Notes: a model not told the origin generated them from the sequence alone. 64,000 nt of DNA from Vombatus ursinus (GCF_900497805.2 NW_020954556.1:58780237-58844236); one strand, 5' to 3'. Counted from the first letter of the stretch, positions 22,141-32,059 are shown. Numbers and translations: made by a program.

Positions 22141-22585
22141 TGATGGGATTGGGATCTGGGCCCCAGAAAGGAAAAACCCTGGACTTTCCCACATGGCCAA
22201 ATCTCTGGCGTTTGCCTGAGGTTATAATCCTTTCAACTGGCGTTTCACTGTGGTTACACCCAATCTCCCCTCCATAGTCTTGCCTCCCTGTGGCCCCAGG
22301 CCACTTCCCACCCTTGGTAATTCTATTACCTCATGGACTACTTGGCCATTCTTAGATCCCTCCCACAATCTCTATGTATATAAATTTCATCTTGTCTCCA
22401 TTAAGATGCTCTGATTCTAGCCAATAACCCATAGATGCTCAGATTCCTTAAGAGTCTAGCTAATATGGCGAATCTTCAGTAAACCTTGTTTTTGGCTGCA
22501 AGAAGGCTTGGGTCGAATTCTTTCGGGCAGGACCCGCATGTCATGATTTTGGGATTCCAGGACCCCCAGCCTCTAGACCTCATCA
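22141..22585 (+). mobile_element. Solo LTR of an endogenous retrovirus (ERV1-like)
   Basis: 445 bp bounded by TG and CA, with identical 4-bp target duplications GTAT at 22137-22140 and 22586-22589, as expected for gammaretrovirus-like integration. A polyadenylation-type region lies near 22475-22495. No internal retroviral sequence flanks it, so it is a solo LTR left by recombination. A related LTR lies reversed at 48779-49321. It is a fossil of moderate age. Confidence 0.8.
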
Positions 22586-22589
22586 GTAT

Positions 22590-23279
22590 TATGGGCAAAA
22601 TAAAGACTAGACAGAGGGCATAGGATCACAGATTTAGAAATATAAAGGATCTGCTTCTCTATCAGGAAATGTGACTGAAATCTGTAGACCAAATTCCTTT
22701 TTCAACCCTCCCCAGTTGGAAAAAGAAGTTTGCCCTAACCATTTACATGCCTGAAAAGTCACAGCACTTTTGGTAAAGCATCTGTCCATCTCAGGATCAT
22801 GTGAGTCTCACCCGGTCATGCCCAAAGACCATGAGATCATCTTTACATAATGAAAGAGTGAAAGCTGGAAAATGATTTCATATTTTTTTCCCCATAGATT
22901 TCCCTTTCCTCTCTTGTCAATCATAGCTGAATAACGGGTATTAAAGGGGGAGGGGAATTGTGGCTAGGCCTGAGGTAGAATTTGTCATTGCTTACTCACA
23001 GTTTTCTATAGTAATTGCCTCTGCTAAAGATCCAGGGTAGATGAACAAACGGAAAAAAGCCTACAAGGAACACTCTGTTAAAAAGAGTAGAGTTAATATC
23101 TGTGCCGTTCCATCAGTAAATGTTAATTATCAATGCAAGGACATTTACTGTCATATTTATTTCAGTTAAGTAGCAAGTTTATCAAAAGAAGAAGTAATTA
23201 AAAAATGTAGCCTAACACCAGTTGGAACTTCTACATTTTTCCCTAGAGAAGGAATCTCATTCCATAGGATAACCCATCT
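22590..23279. other. Unassigned, low-repeat stretch
   Basis: About 690 bp with no repeat or coding signal recognised. Confidence 0.45.
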
Positions 23280-23445
23280 AGAGAGGATACCAAAGCCATC
23301 TAATCTAATACCTTCATTTTATAAATGAGGAAGTTGAGGCCCAGAGAGTTAAGTGATTTGGCTAGGGTCACACAGGTATTAATTACCAGATCCAGGATTT
23401 GAACTCAGATCCTCTGACTCCAGAGCCAGTGAGTGCTCTCTACAT
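23280..23445 (-). mobile_element. CORE-SINE, MIR3/THER-like
   Basis: 'ccatctaatctaataccttc', 'aatgaggaagttgaggccc', 'ggctagggtcacacagg' and 'gatttgaactcagatcctc' in antisense order. Confidence 0.75.
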
Positions 23446-23464
23446 TGTATTTCATGTGACCAAC

Positions 23465-23540
23465 AGTAATTAAGTTAGTCAATTAATATTTATTTAGCAA
23501 CTATCTACTAGGCACTAGGCACTAAAGTATAAATATATCA
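23465..23540 (-). repeat. L2-like 3' tail scrap
   Basis: 'gtcaattaatatttatttag' followed by a 'ctactaggcactaggcacta' echo of the antisense L2 end. Confidence 0.6.
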
Positions 23541-23547
23541 TTACAAT

Positions 23548-24240
23548 TAATTTTTTTTAAAAATATTTTTGTTTATTTGTTTATTCTGTTAAATATTTCC
23601 AAATTACATTTTAAAAAAATTGAACATTCATTTTAAAAAATTTTGAGTTCTAAATTCTCTCTCTCCTTTTTGGCCTTTCCCCGCCTTGAGAAGACAAATA
23701 ACATGGTATCAATTGTGCATGTGAAGTCATACAAAACATAGTTCCATATTATCCATGTTGCAAAAGAACACACACACACAAAACAAGAAAAATGGAGAAA
23801 GTGAAAAAAAAATATGCTTTAATCTGTTCTTAGAGTTCATCAGTTCTCTCTCTGGAAATGGAAATAGCATTTTTCATCTTGGGTCCTTTGGAATTATTTT
23901 GGATCATTGTCTTGATCAGAGTAGTTAAGTTTTCACTGATGATCGTTGTTACAATAACAACATTCTCCTGGTTCTGCTCACTTCACTTTGTGTGAGTTCA
24001 CATAAGTCTTCCCAGGTTTTCTGAAACCACCTCCTTCATCATTTCTTATAGTACAATAGTTTTCCATCACAGTCATATACCACAAATCGTTCAGCTATTA
24101 TTCCCCAATTGATGGGCATTCCCTTCATTTCCAATTCTTTGCCACCACAAAAAAGAGCTGCTATAAATATTTTTTGTACATATTATGTCCTTTTCCCTTT
24201 TCATTGATCACTTTGGGATACAGACTTGGTAGTCATACCA
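23548..24240 (-). mobile_element. LINE-1 3' end, antisense
   Basis: Starts in the L1 3' terminus ('ttgtttattctgttaaatat') and runs through 3' UTR landmarks ('catgtgaagtcatacaaaac', 'ggaattattttggatcattg') into the ORF2 C-terminus. On the plus strand this reads 'ctcacttcactttgtgtgag' and 'ccccaattgatgggcattcc', the reverse of coding for the WxxKxWYMIVMEYYC-type end. 5' truncated. Confidence 0.8.
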
Positions 24241-24621
24241 TTGCAACTAAAATTTTAAAAACTGCTTGTTATATGTTTATGAGGTAGGCTTTGTTATTTG
24301 GTGAAAGGAAGCCTATATTGGATCGAGAACTTCAGCCCTAGACAGCTAAAGAAATTTTAGAGAAATGAGAGATCAAACCATTGTCTAATCCAGAGCCTCA
24401 GGTATACTGTCCCTGAGCTTTCTACAGACTTAGGTAAGTGAGCAGAGACCTCTCAGCACATGCTGAGAGATGTGTCAGTACCCGACATACAGTAGATGCT
24501 ATAGCAATGCTTATTCCCTTTCTACTCCACTATTATAGCTGATAATCTGTCACAAAAGATGAAATCCCCTCAGGGTTGTGGGGGTGTGGGGTGGGGAAGC
24601 CCTTCCTTAATCCTTTTCAAT
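24241..24621. other. Mostly unassigned
   Basis: A weak L2 tail echo ('gacatacagtagatgctat') lies near 24480-24520. The remainder is not recognised. Confidence 0.35.
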
Positions 24622-25018
24622 GACAATGATTTCTTTTGAATAGAGCAGTATGATAAATGGATAGAGTGCTGGACCTGGAGTTTGGAAGATTCCTCTTCCT
24701 GAGTTCAAATATGGCTTCAGACACTTGGTAGCTGTGTGACCCTGGGCAAGTCACTTAACCCTGTTTGCCTCGGTTTCCTCATCTGAAAATTAAGCTGGAG
24801 AAGGAAATGCCAAACCACTCCAGTGTCTTTGCAAGAAAACCTCAAATGGGGTCACGAAGAGTTAGACAGGACTGAACAGCAACAATATGATAGGTATAAA
24901 GGTAGTTCTGGTATCAGAGACTAAAACCAACATTTACTTTAAAGGCTGCCCCTGTGATACCAGGTCTTTACTCCATGTAAGTTCATTGTTGGGGGGCATG
25001 GTTTTAATCTGTCTTCTG
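24622..25018 (+). repeat. Local duplication, copy A (carries a SINE)
   Basis: Two arms (24622-24655 and 24893-25018) match 26278-26412 without the SINE. Shared text includes 'tagttctggtatcagagac', 'gataccaggtctttactc' and 'ggttttaatct'. The SINE lies between the arms, so the duplication supplies its own empty-site control. Confidence 0.7.
24656..24885 (+). mobile_element. MAR1-like SINE
   Basis: Lacks the first bases of the head, starting 'aatggatagagtgctggacc', then 'gtgtgaccctgggcaagtc', 'gctggagaaggaaatgcc' and the RTE-type tail ('aaatggggtcacgaagag', 'ctgaacagcaacaa'). Target duplications TATGATA at 24649-24655 and 24886-24892 are exact. Confidence 0.9.
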
Positions 25019-25199
25019 CCTCTAAGATAGATGCTTGCCTAAACCCTTTTCTAAGGCTGGGACTGGGAGAGATCTTTGGTCCTGTGAACTCTCATTAGGG
25101 CCACAGGAAAATTATGAAGCTGTGTCACACCTCTCAGCTAGCTTTGAGCTTGACCAGAGAACTGTATCTGCCCTTGCACTTGGAAGTCGTTTAGCCTTA

Positions 25200-25295
25200 G
25201 AAGTTTAAGTTCCAGGGTAAGGACTTTTATTTATATCTGTATCCTCGGCACCTGGCCTCAACTAGACAATTAATAAATGCTTGTTGATTGATTCA
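25200..25295 (+). repeat. L2-like 3' tail
   Basis: 'gtatcctcggcacctggcc' and 'ttaataaatgcttgttgatt' mark the sense L2 end. Confidence 0.6.
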
Positions 25296-25389
25296 TGAAG
25301 CTGCACTCGGACTGGAGCACTGACTTGCCCATTTTTTAAAATCCCCTCCCCCATTCAGTTATCTTAGAGATTCCATTATAACTACAGAA

Positions 25390-25465
25390 TTAAAAATCAT
25401 AGAATGTTAGAGGTAGAAGGGACCCTAGAAGTCATATAGTTTTACCCATGTCATTTTACACATAA
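25390..25465 (-). mobile_element. MIR3/THER-like SINE scrap
   Basis: 'catagaatgttagaggtag' and 'aagggaccctagaagtcata' are the antisense 3' tail of MIR3-type SINEs. Confidence 0.55.
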
Positions 25466-25540
25466 AAGAGGTCAAGAAGTTCTGCCTGTAGAATTATCCT
25501 CCCAGCCCAAGGAGGAGGAGGCATCAGGGCCCTTGGTCTT

Positions 25541-25676
25541 TCTTTTTTTTTTTTTGGTGAGGCAGTTGGGGTTAAGTGACTTGCCTAGGGTCACACAGCT
25601 AGTAAGTGTTAAGTGTCTCAGGTCTTCCTGATTCCAACACTGGAGCTCTATCCACTGCACCACCTAGCTGCCCCTT
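25541..25676 (-). mobile_element. WSINE1/SINE1-like poly-A SINE
   Basis: Antisense copy starting with its poly-A tail (T run at 25541-25555), then 'ggtgaggcagttggggttaa', 'agggtcacacagctagtaag' and ending 'caccacctagctgcccc'. Target duplications of 14 bp with one mismatch (GGGCCCTTGGTCTT at 25527-25540, GAGCCCTTGGTCTT at 25677-25690) and the A tail indicate L1-driven insertion. Among the younger insertions in the window. Confidence 0.9.
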
Positions 25677-25867
25677 GAGCCCTTGGTCTTGGACACAGAG
25701 CAGGGAGAGGGGGATAAGGACAGGCACTAGACCCGCCAAAAGGAGGCTACTTGACAAAAGTCATTAACCAGGCTTCAAAGGCCTGCAGAAAACTTGGTAT
25801 GACACCCTGGGGAAGGGCCAGCGACAGTTTTCCCCAAAGTCTCCTGACACACTCGGCATACCTATGG

Positions 25868-26215
25868 CAGATCTATAAAATTAGAGAAAATTTTGCAAAA
25901 TTATAAAGAAAAGCATAAATGAATTTAAAAAAAAATAAAATTATAAATTATAAAGCTGAACCCCAAAGAAAAGATATGAGATGATGCCTCTTCCCCCTCC
26001 TTTGCAGTGATGGGAAATGATGGGGTGACAACATTGCATATCATATCAGGATTTTTTTTTCTGCTGTGCTAATTAGTTTTGCTGACTTTTTATTCTTCTT
26101 TCTCTTAAAAAAAATTCTTTGATGTCTTCCTGGGAGGAGGGATACCTGAGGAAATGCAGGCAACATATCAATACAAATGTATGTAAAAATAAATAAAACT
26201 AGAAAAACTGAAATG
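25868..26215 (+). mobile_element. LINE-1 3' UTR
   Basis: 'gaaccccaaagaaaagatat', 'ctcctttgcagtgatggg', 'cattgcatatcatatcagg' and 'aaataaataaaactag' at the end parallel the fragment at 6553-6840. It carries an internal duplication of 'aaattata' and a near-terminal A-rich tail. Confidence 0.65.
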
Positions 26216-26277
26216 GAAGAATTAATCATGCACATACATACACAAAAAGTTCCCCCTCACTCCCTTGCCACCCCAAT

Positions 26278-26412
26278 AATTCCATTTTAGTAGAGTAGTA
26301 TATTAAGTGTAAATATAGTTCTGGTATCAGAGACTAAAGCTATGCTATCCCTGGGATACCAGGTCTTTACTCTATGTAGTTAATTTTCAGGGAATGTGGT
26401 TTTAATCTATCA
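26278..26412 (+). repeat. Local duplication, copy B (no SINE)
   Basis: Direct-repeat partner of 24622-25018, about 1.4 kb away in the same orientation. It reads through 'tagagtagtatattaagtg' with no SINE at the position equivalent to 24656. Confidence 0.7.
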
Positions 26413-26703
26413 CATCTAGCCATATAGGGTTATGTCAAAACAAGGCTTTCCTCTATTTTGATTACTTTCCTTTGATATTTTCTTATTTTCTGTCCTCTTT
26501 ATATCTTACTAGCTTAACCTTGTTGTTTATTCCCCTCTCCTCCAAACTTCTAAATTAAACACTTGCCCCATATTCTTAGTTCATGGATGGGTGCTGCTCA
26601 TCCATCCCTTCTCATCCTGTTTGATTCTTGTCTATATCCGCCCTCCCCCGCCACACCATTCTTCCGTGGATAATCTACCTAATGTGCTAGGGTTCTTCCT
26701 TGA
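26413..26703. other. Unassigned sequence
   Basis: Pyrimidine-rich. No family recognised. Confidence 0.4.
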
Positions 26704-27004
26704 GCTCTCTTGAAATTCAGTTAGTAAGTCAATTAATATTTATTAAGTGCCTACTAAGTGCCAGATGTGGTGCTAAGAACAAAGAAAGACAAAAGACAGT
26801 CCCTACCTTCCAAGAGCTCATAGTACAGTAGTGGAGAGACAACAAGCAAATAACTGAGTATAAACAAGCGAAACGTGGGATACATGGAGATAATCAGCAG
26901 AGGTAAGGCACTAGAATTAGGAGGTAACAGGAAAATTTTCCTGTAGGAGGTGGGGTTTTAACTGGGACTTGAAGGAAGCCAGGAAAGCCAGGAGGCAGAC
27001 ACAG
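26704..27004 (-). repeat. L2-like LINE 3' end, antisense
   Basis: Well preserved antisense L2: 'atatttattaagtgcctac', 'acagtccctaccttccaag', 'gagataatcagcagagg', 'aactgggacttgaaggaagc'. Confidence 0.8.
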
Positions 27005-27807
27005 GGGACTGCCACTAAAGCACAGTGGCTGTCCATAGTTCACTCTCACTCCATAATCACTTGACCTCCCTTCTTCCTCACACATTTCTCTGATAATTTC
27101 TTTTATGCCTTTCCTGAACAATTCTTTGTTGGGAAGACGCCTACTCACCCCCCACCATGCATTTCTCCCTTGAACTTTGGGTGACCTGCAACTTTGATTC
27201 TTCCAAGACTGTGCTATTCCATGCTTTGTCATCAGAATAATATTGGCGTTAAAAATATGGTCTGGATTTTGGGGAGAAACCCTACTGCATGGGGTACTTT
27301 CCCAAATGCAATCCAGCTTGAACTCTTAGTTCATTGTTCAACTCTAATGTCTGGCCAACGTATAGGAACTGATTGATAGGTTTATGTCTCCTCCAATCCA
27401 TTCTAGACAGTAAGCATTCTTCATCCACTTGGGGGGCGGATAGTTAACTGATCTCTTTTGACTGATTATAGACCTAACTTAGAAAGTTCTGTGGTGTCCT
27501 AGAACTTGATACAATCTCTTTTTAGTCAATTTTTCAGTTTAGTTTCCTGTTTACCTCCTCCTTCGCCCCTTTACCACCAGCATGGTAGGTTTAGGTATTT
27601 CTCTATGCCAATTTTTAAATTCCCTTCAGATATATTTTTCACCCAATTCAGACAATTTTTTTTCACTCTTCTTTTCTTGTTTCCCTCTCTCCATCCTACC
27701 TTCCTAAATGTTATAATTTACTCATGATGTGAGTGTATAGACTGCTTCCCCCACCACACACACACATACACTCAAATATATGTGCATTGAAGAGAACTCC
27801 TTATGGA
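27005..27807. other. Unassigned sequence
   Basis: About 800 bp. Parts near 27200-27400 ('aatcagaataatattggcg' neighbourhood, 'ctaatgtctggccaacgt') feel like an old LINE but I cannot name it. A (CA)n run sits at about 27754-27766. Confidence 0.35.
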
Positions 27808-27904
27808 CAGTCAGTCAACAATCATTTATTAAATGTTTAATATGTGTCAGGCATTGTATTAAACTCTAGGGATACAAAAAGACAGCAACAACAACAAAAA
27901 CAAG

Positions 27905-27966
27905 GTGTATATGTATGTATATATGTATATACATATATAGCTTCTACACACATAGACCTACGTGTG

Positions 27967-27998
<32 letters not shown>

Positions 27999-28143
27999 CA
28001 CACATATACATATACATTTATATATGGAGAGATTCCAGAGAAACAGACAGAGACAGAGGCAGAAAGAGAGAAGAGGAAGAGACAGAGACAGAGAGAGAGG
28101 AGAGGAAAAGATGACAGAGAGACAGAGACAGAGACAGACAGAC
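27905..28143. repeat. Compound microsatellite (TATG/TA, then GAGACA)
   Basis: Two adjacent simple-sequence tracts grown inside an L2 copy. Long open frames on both strands (up to 135 codons) are caused by these tracts and are not genes. Confidence 0.9.
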
Positions 28144-28167
28144 AGGCGGGGGAAGCGGAAGAAGGGC

Positions 28168-28192
28168 GGGGGGGGGGGGGGGGGGGGGGGGG
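28168..28192 (+). repeat. Homopolymer G run (25 G)
   Basis: Twenty-five consecutive G in a purine-rich context. It can fold as G-quadruplex, and its length may be unreliable in assembly. Confidence 0.9.
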
Positions 28193-28591
28193 AGAGCAGG
28201 ATAATCCTCTAGCAGAAGGCAAAAGGTGGAGGTGAGGAGGGGGAGCATTCCTGGCACAGGGGTCAGCCAGTGAAAAAGTCCCAGAGGAGGAAAATGGAAT
28301 GCCACATGAGAGTGCTAGTAAGAAGACCAGAGTTGCTGGATTGTAGTACATTTGAAAAGGAGTAAAGAGTTAAAAGTCTGGCAAGGAAGGAAAGGGCCAG
28401 GTTGTGAAGGGCTTCAAAAGCCAAATAGAGGATTTTAGGTTTGCTCTTGAGTAGAGCAGAAGAGATCAGAGCATTGTTGTATAGGCTTTAAAACAAATGT
28501 TTGCGCTAATCTTAGGTGCACTGAGGGCAGGTCAAGATGTGTGACCATAGAGAGGAGGGGGAGGGGACAGATGTAAAGCTACAAGGGGCCT

Positions 28592-28881
28592 GCCAGGCAC
28601 GGCAGTGCATTTCTAGAATGTCAGCCCCCTGGAGTCTGAGGCGGATGCATCTCTTGACCTTGGGAGTTCAGAACCCGCAGTGGACTGTGCCAATCGGGTG
28701 TCCTAAGTTTGGCGTTACTATGATGAACCCTTGGGAGTGGGTGGCTACCAGATTGCCTAAGGAGGGGTGAACTGGCCCAGGTGGGAAACAGAGCAGGTTA
28801 AGGCTCCCATGCCAATCAGTAGCAGGATGAAGCTGTGAGCAGCTCCTGCACTGCCAGCCTGGGGCACGCGGGAGCCTAGTT
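28592..28881 (+). pseudogene. 7SL (SRP) RNA retropseudogene
   Basis: About 290 bp align end to end with the 299-nt 7SL RNA known from human. The 5' GCCAGGCACGGCAGTGCAT parallels GCCGGGCGCGGTGGCGCGT, and the S-domain text 'gccaatcgggtgtcctaag', 'gttgcctaaggaggggtgaa', 'ggcccaggtgggaaacagag', 'aatcagtagcaggatgaa' and the closing 'cactgccagcctgggg' are all present in order. Numerous substitutions and small gaps and an A-rich tail (28882-28918) mark it as a retrotransposed, decayed copy. The functional RNA is the scaffold of the signal recognition particle that targets secretory ribosomes to the ER. Comparison is from memory of the human sequence. Confidence 0.85.
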
Positions 28882-28918
28882 TTAAAAAACAAAACAAAAT
28901 GAAAAAAAAAATAACAAA

Positions 28919-29149
28919 AGAGTTGTTTGGAGAAAGAGATAAGAAAAGGACACAGCAGTGTGAGAAAAAGGCAGAAAGAAAAAGGGCCAGCTTAGAGGAC
29001 TGCCTGAAGTCTGTATGCCCAGAGAACAGAAAACCAGTCCAACAAGATTTCTATGAGTAGGAGCCAAGAGGCATATTATTGCTTACGGGGCTGCACAAAG
29101 CACAGTCCAGGCTCATTATTAGGACAAGGCCTTGAAAATTCCAGAACTG
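28919..29149. other. Unassigned sequence
   Basis: Purine-rich after the 7SL A-tail. No family recognised. Confidence 0.4.
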
Positions 29150-30160
29150 ACTGTTTCCTCAATGGTCTCTGTCCTGACTTCTAGTCTTTCATCTCTAACT
29201 ACCTACTGGACACTTCATCCTGCTTTTCCAAGCCATCTTAAACTCAACGTGTCCAAAACTGAACCCATTCTCTGTCTCCCCAAACCCTGCACTCTTTCAA
29301 ACTTACCTATTGCTCTCAAGGGCACTGCCAACCTCTCAGTCACCCAGGCTCTCAACCTAGATGATGTCCTCAACTCCTCATTCTCTCTCACTCCGCCTCT
29401 ATCATATCCCAACAGACACCAAGTCTGGTTGATTACACCTTCCCAGCAACTCTCGAATTTGTCCCCATCTCTCTGACACTGCCACCTCTTTGGGCTAAGT
29501 CCTCATCATCTCACAACTGGATTATTGCCACTTTATGATTCGGCCTCTCTGCCCTAAGTCTCACCCCATTCAAACTCTCAATCCGAAGTCAAACTGATCT
29601 TCTAAAGCAGAGACCTGACCTTGTCATCCCCTTCTATTAAATTAACTCCAGTGGCTCCCAATTACCTCGAGGATCAATTCTAAAATCCTCTGTTTGACTT
29701 TTAAAGTCCTGCCTCACCTGGTCACTTTCCAGTCTATTTTTACTTTATTCCCTTCTCATGTTGTATGATTTAGTGACATTGGCATTTTTGTAGTTCCTCC
29801 AAGAAACACCACACTCTGGGCATTTCAGTGGGCTATACCTTGGGCCTGGAATTTTCTCCCTCTTTATCTCTACCTTCTGGCTTCCTTGGCTTCCTTCAAA
29901 TCTCAGCTAACCCCTCTCCACCTGCCCCCCCGCCTGCCCACTCTTCTACAAGAAGGCTTTTTTGATCTCCTTTAGTGCTGGTGCCTTCCCTCTTGGATTA
30001 TTTCCAATTTATCCTCTATACAGGGTATTCTAAAAGTTTTACTGCAGTTTAAAAAACTATTGAAGTTTATAATGAAACTATTAAAGCTTAGAGCTGCACT
30101 AAGACTTTTGGGACATCCTCTATGTATTGTTTGTATGTAGTTGTTCACATGTTGTGCATG

Positions 30161-30194
<34 letters not shown>

Positions 30195-30303
30195 TTCCTA
30201 TTACACTGTAAGCAGGGACTTTTTTGGCTTTTCTTTATGTCCCTAGCACTTAGTACGATGTCTGATACGTAGGAAGGGCTTAATAAATGCTTGTTGACTG
30301 ACT
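29150..30303 (+). repeat. L2-like LINE, ORF2 end to 3' terminus
   Basis: Sense L2: 'ctcaacgtgtccaaaactga' follows the RT domain, then 'cccagtggctcccaattacc'-type text, 'aaagtcctgcctcacctggt', 'gcttccttggcttccttcaa' and the tail 'cctagcacttagtacgatg', 'cttaataaatgcttgttgac'. A mariner-type MITE (30021-30120) and a (CT)n run (30168-30191) interrupt it. The 114-codon frame at 29132-29476 is an L2 remnant, not a gene. Confidence 0.8.
30021..30120. mobile_element. Mariner-type MITE with TA target duplication
   Basis: A 100-bp element whose ends form inverted repeats of about 30 bp (5' CAGGGTATTCTAAAAG; reversed 3' end GAGGATGTCCCAAAAGTC), with an extended inner match (ACTGCAG and GTGCAG). TA dinucleotides flank it at 30019-30020 and 30121-30122. 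The 'cccaaaagtcttagtgcag' end is typical of mariner/Tc1 derivatives. No coding capacity. It lies inside an L2. Confidence 0.75.
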
Positions 30304-30331
30304 GATTATAGTAGAGTTTGGAGGGAACTTG

Positions 30332-31318
30332 GTTGTTGTCCTTTGTTCTCCAACAGGACCAAAATGACATCACTATGCTGGGGTCAAAGTATAGTGTGTC
30401 TGACTGTGGCTGATCAGTCCAACATGAGCTTAGAAGGTTCTACCACAGGTTGGGCATAAATAGGCCATATGAACATTTGGAGTAGAGATGTCTCTAAATT
30501 TGTTCTCTCACATTTCCTTTGAGCTACTGTAGTTTTGCTTTGCTCACAGAGTATAGGGCCTTCCTTAACATGGGCATACCCCTCTGGGTGCTCCTTTGCT
30601 AGTGTCTCCCATCTCTCCACAATCAGTGCCAAAGTTCTGTCGAAAGAACTTGAAAGTGTCCTTGTATCACTTCTTCTGGCCTCCGTGTGGACTCTTGCCT
30701 TGTGTGAGTTCTCCATAAAATAGTCTTTTAGGAAAATGTACTTTTGGCATTCAAACAACATGGCCAGCCCATTGGAGTTGCACTCTCTGCAGCAGAGTTT
30801 GAATGCTTGGCAATTCAGCTCAAGAAAGGACCTCAGTGTCTGATACCTTATCCTGCCAAGTGATCTTCAGAATCTTCTTATGATAATTCAAATGGAAGCA
30901 GTTCAATTTTCTGGCATGGCACTGGTAGACTGGCCAGGCATACAACAGGCATACACAGGCATACAACAATGAAGTCAGCACAATGGTTCTGTAGACCTTC
31001 AGTTTGGGATGCAGTCTAATACCTCTTCTCTCCCACACGTTCCTTCAGAACCTCTGTAACACTGATCCAGCTTTGGTAATGCCTGCATCAACCTCATCAG
31101 TGTGTATCTCTGGAAATTATATTGCCAAAGTAAGTGAACTTGTCCACAGTATTCAAAATTCTTTCATCTGCTATAATGGTTCCACCTATAGATTGTAAGG
31201 GGCTGGCTGGTGGAGAACCTCTGTTTTCTTGGTGTTAATTGTCAGGCCAAAATTAGCACAAGTAGCAGAAAATCAACCCATACTCTATTGCATCTCAGCC
31301 TCAGGGGCTGCATTGAGT
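30332..31318 (-). mobile_element. RTE-like LINE, C-terminal part of the polyprotein
   Basis: Minus-strand frames carry the post-RT region: KTEVLHQPAP, then the best stretch at 30820-31038 (VWERRGIRLHPKLKVY, LTSLLYAC, QCHARKLNCFH, KKILKITWQDKVSDTEVLS), then RRSDTRTLSSSF and WETLAKEHPEG. These match the thumb and C-terminal region of RTE/RTE-X-type LINE proteins (cf. VWERxGIRL.TKLKVY, WQDKIPDTEVL). The family usually ends with a C2H2-like motif, which I cannot read here. The protein is broken by several shifts and a small tandem gain ('ggcatacaacaggcatacac' near 30939). The catalytic YADD part is absent, so the copy is 5' truncated. Its 3' end resembles the end of SINEs at 8366 and 21970. Confidence 0.75.
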
Positions 31319-31321
31319 GCA

Positions 31322-31496
31322 CAATCATAGGAGCATACTGGAAGGGACTTTAGAAGTCATTCCAGCTCATTTTATAGATGAGGAAACTGAGGCCTAAATG
31401 GCAGAGGTATCACACAGGTAACAAGTGGTAGAGTCAGAATTTCAATCCAGGTCCTAGGCCTCCAAAAACAGAGCCCTTTCCACTATACTGTCCTAC
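31322..31496 (-). mobile_element. CORE-SINE, MIR3/THER-like
   Basis: 'catactggaagggactttag', 'gatgaggaaactgaggcc' and 'cacacaggtaacaagtgg' in antisense order, ending at the tRNA-like head. Confidence 0.75.
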
Positions 31497-32059
31497 CAAA
31501 TCAGAGAGGCTTCGTAAGTAATGCTTGGGTTTAGATTGGACCGTAACTAAGAAATAACTGGTAAGAAAAGATGGAGTGACTGAAGGATGGAAGCTGAAGA
31601 TATGAGCCTGATGGCCTAGCAGTGAAACCAAGGACAATCTAGAGGTGACTCCTATAAAAAGCGTAATTAATGAGTTAAACCATACAAAGTCAGTAACAGT
31701 GCTACTTTATGGGTCCCTTAAACTAGACTCAATCAGTGAGTCATATCCCTGCACTTCACCTGTCTACATAAAGTTGCTACCCTGAGCTTTTCTCACTCTA
31801 TAATAAAATAATTTGGCTCTCTCCCCTGGCTCATTGATGGCATATTACAGTAAAATGGCACATTTCCAGAGAGAAACTAAATGGGAAGAGTTCTTCAGTC
31901 TAATGAGGAGAACACTGTTCCATTGGCTTAGAAAAATATAAAATATGCCAATGATAAAGAAAAAATGATCAGTGAACTTTTTGTTTGCTGGTAGTGGTGG
32001 AGTGTCCCATAGCATATATCACCTATCAATCCTTTTCTCATAAGTTTGCTGATAGTCTA
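31497..32059. other. Unassigned sequence
   Basis: No repeat family or coding signal recognised. Confidence 0.4.

Larger units (their letters stand above)
27808..28470 (-). repeat. L2-like LINE 3' half with microsatellites
   Basis: Antisense L2 at 27808-27890 ('caatcatttattaaatg', 'gtcaggcattgtattaaac') and 28193-28470 ('gagcattcctggcacagggg', 'ggccaggttgtgaagggctt'). Between them lie a TA/TATG tract (27905-28020), a GAGACA-rich tract (28040-28143) and a pure G run. Confidence 0.8.

Noticed and set aside
27844-28351. Frames of 95-135 codons on both strands
   Set aside because: They cross TATG, GAGACA and poly-G tracts within an L2 copy.
28592-28881. Functional 7SL RNA gene
   Set aside because: An A-rich tail and numerous substitutions, including in S-domain sequence, indicate a decayed retrocopy.
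29132-29476. 114-codon frame as a gene
   Set aside because: It overlaps recognisable L2 ORF2 sequence and contains its downstream signature.
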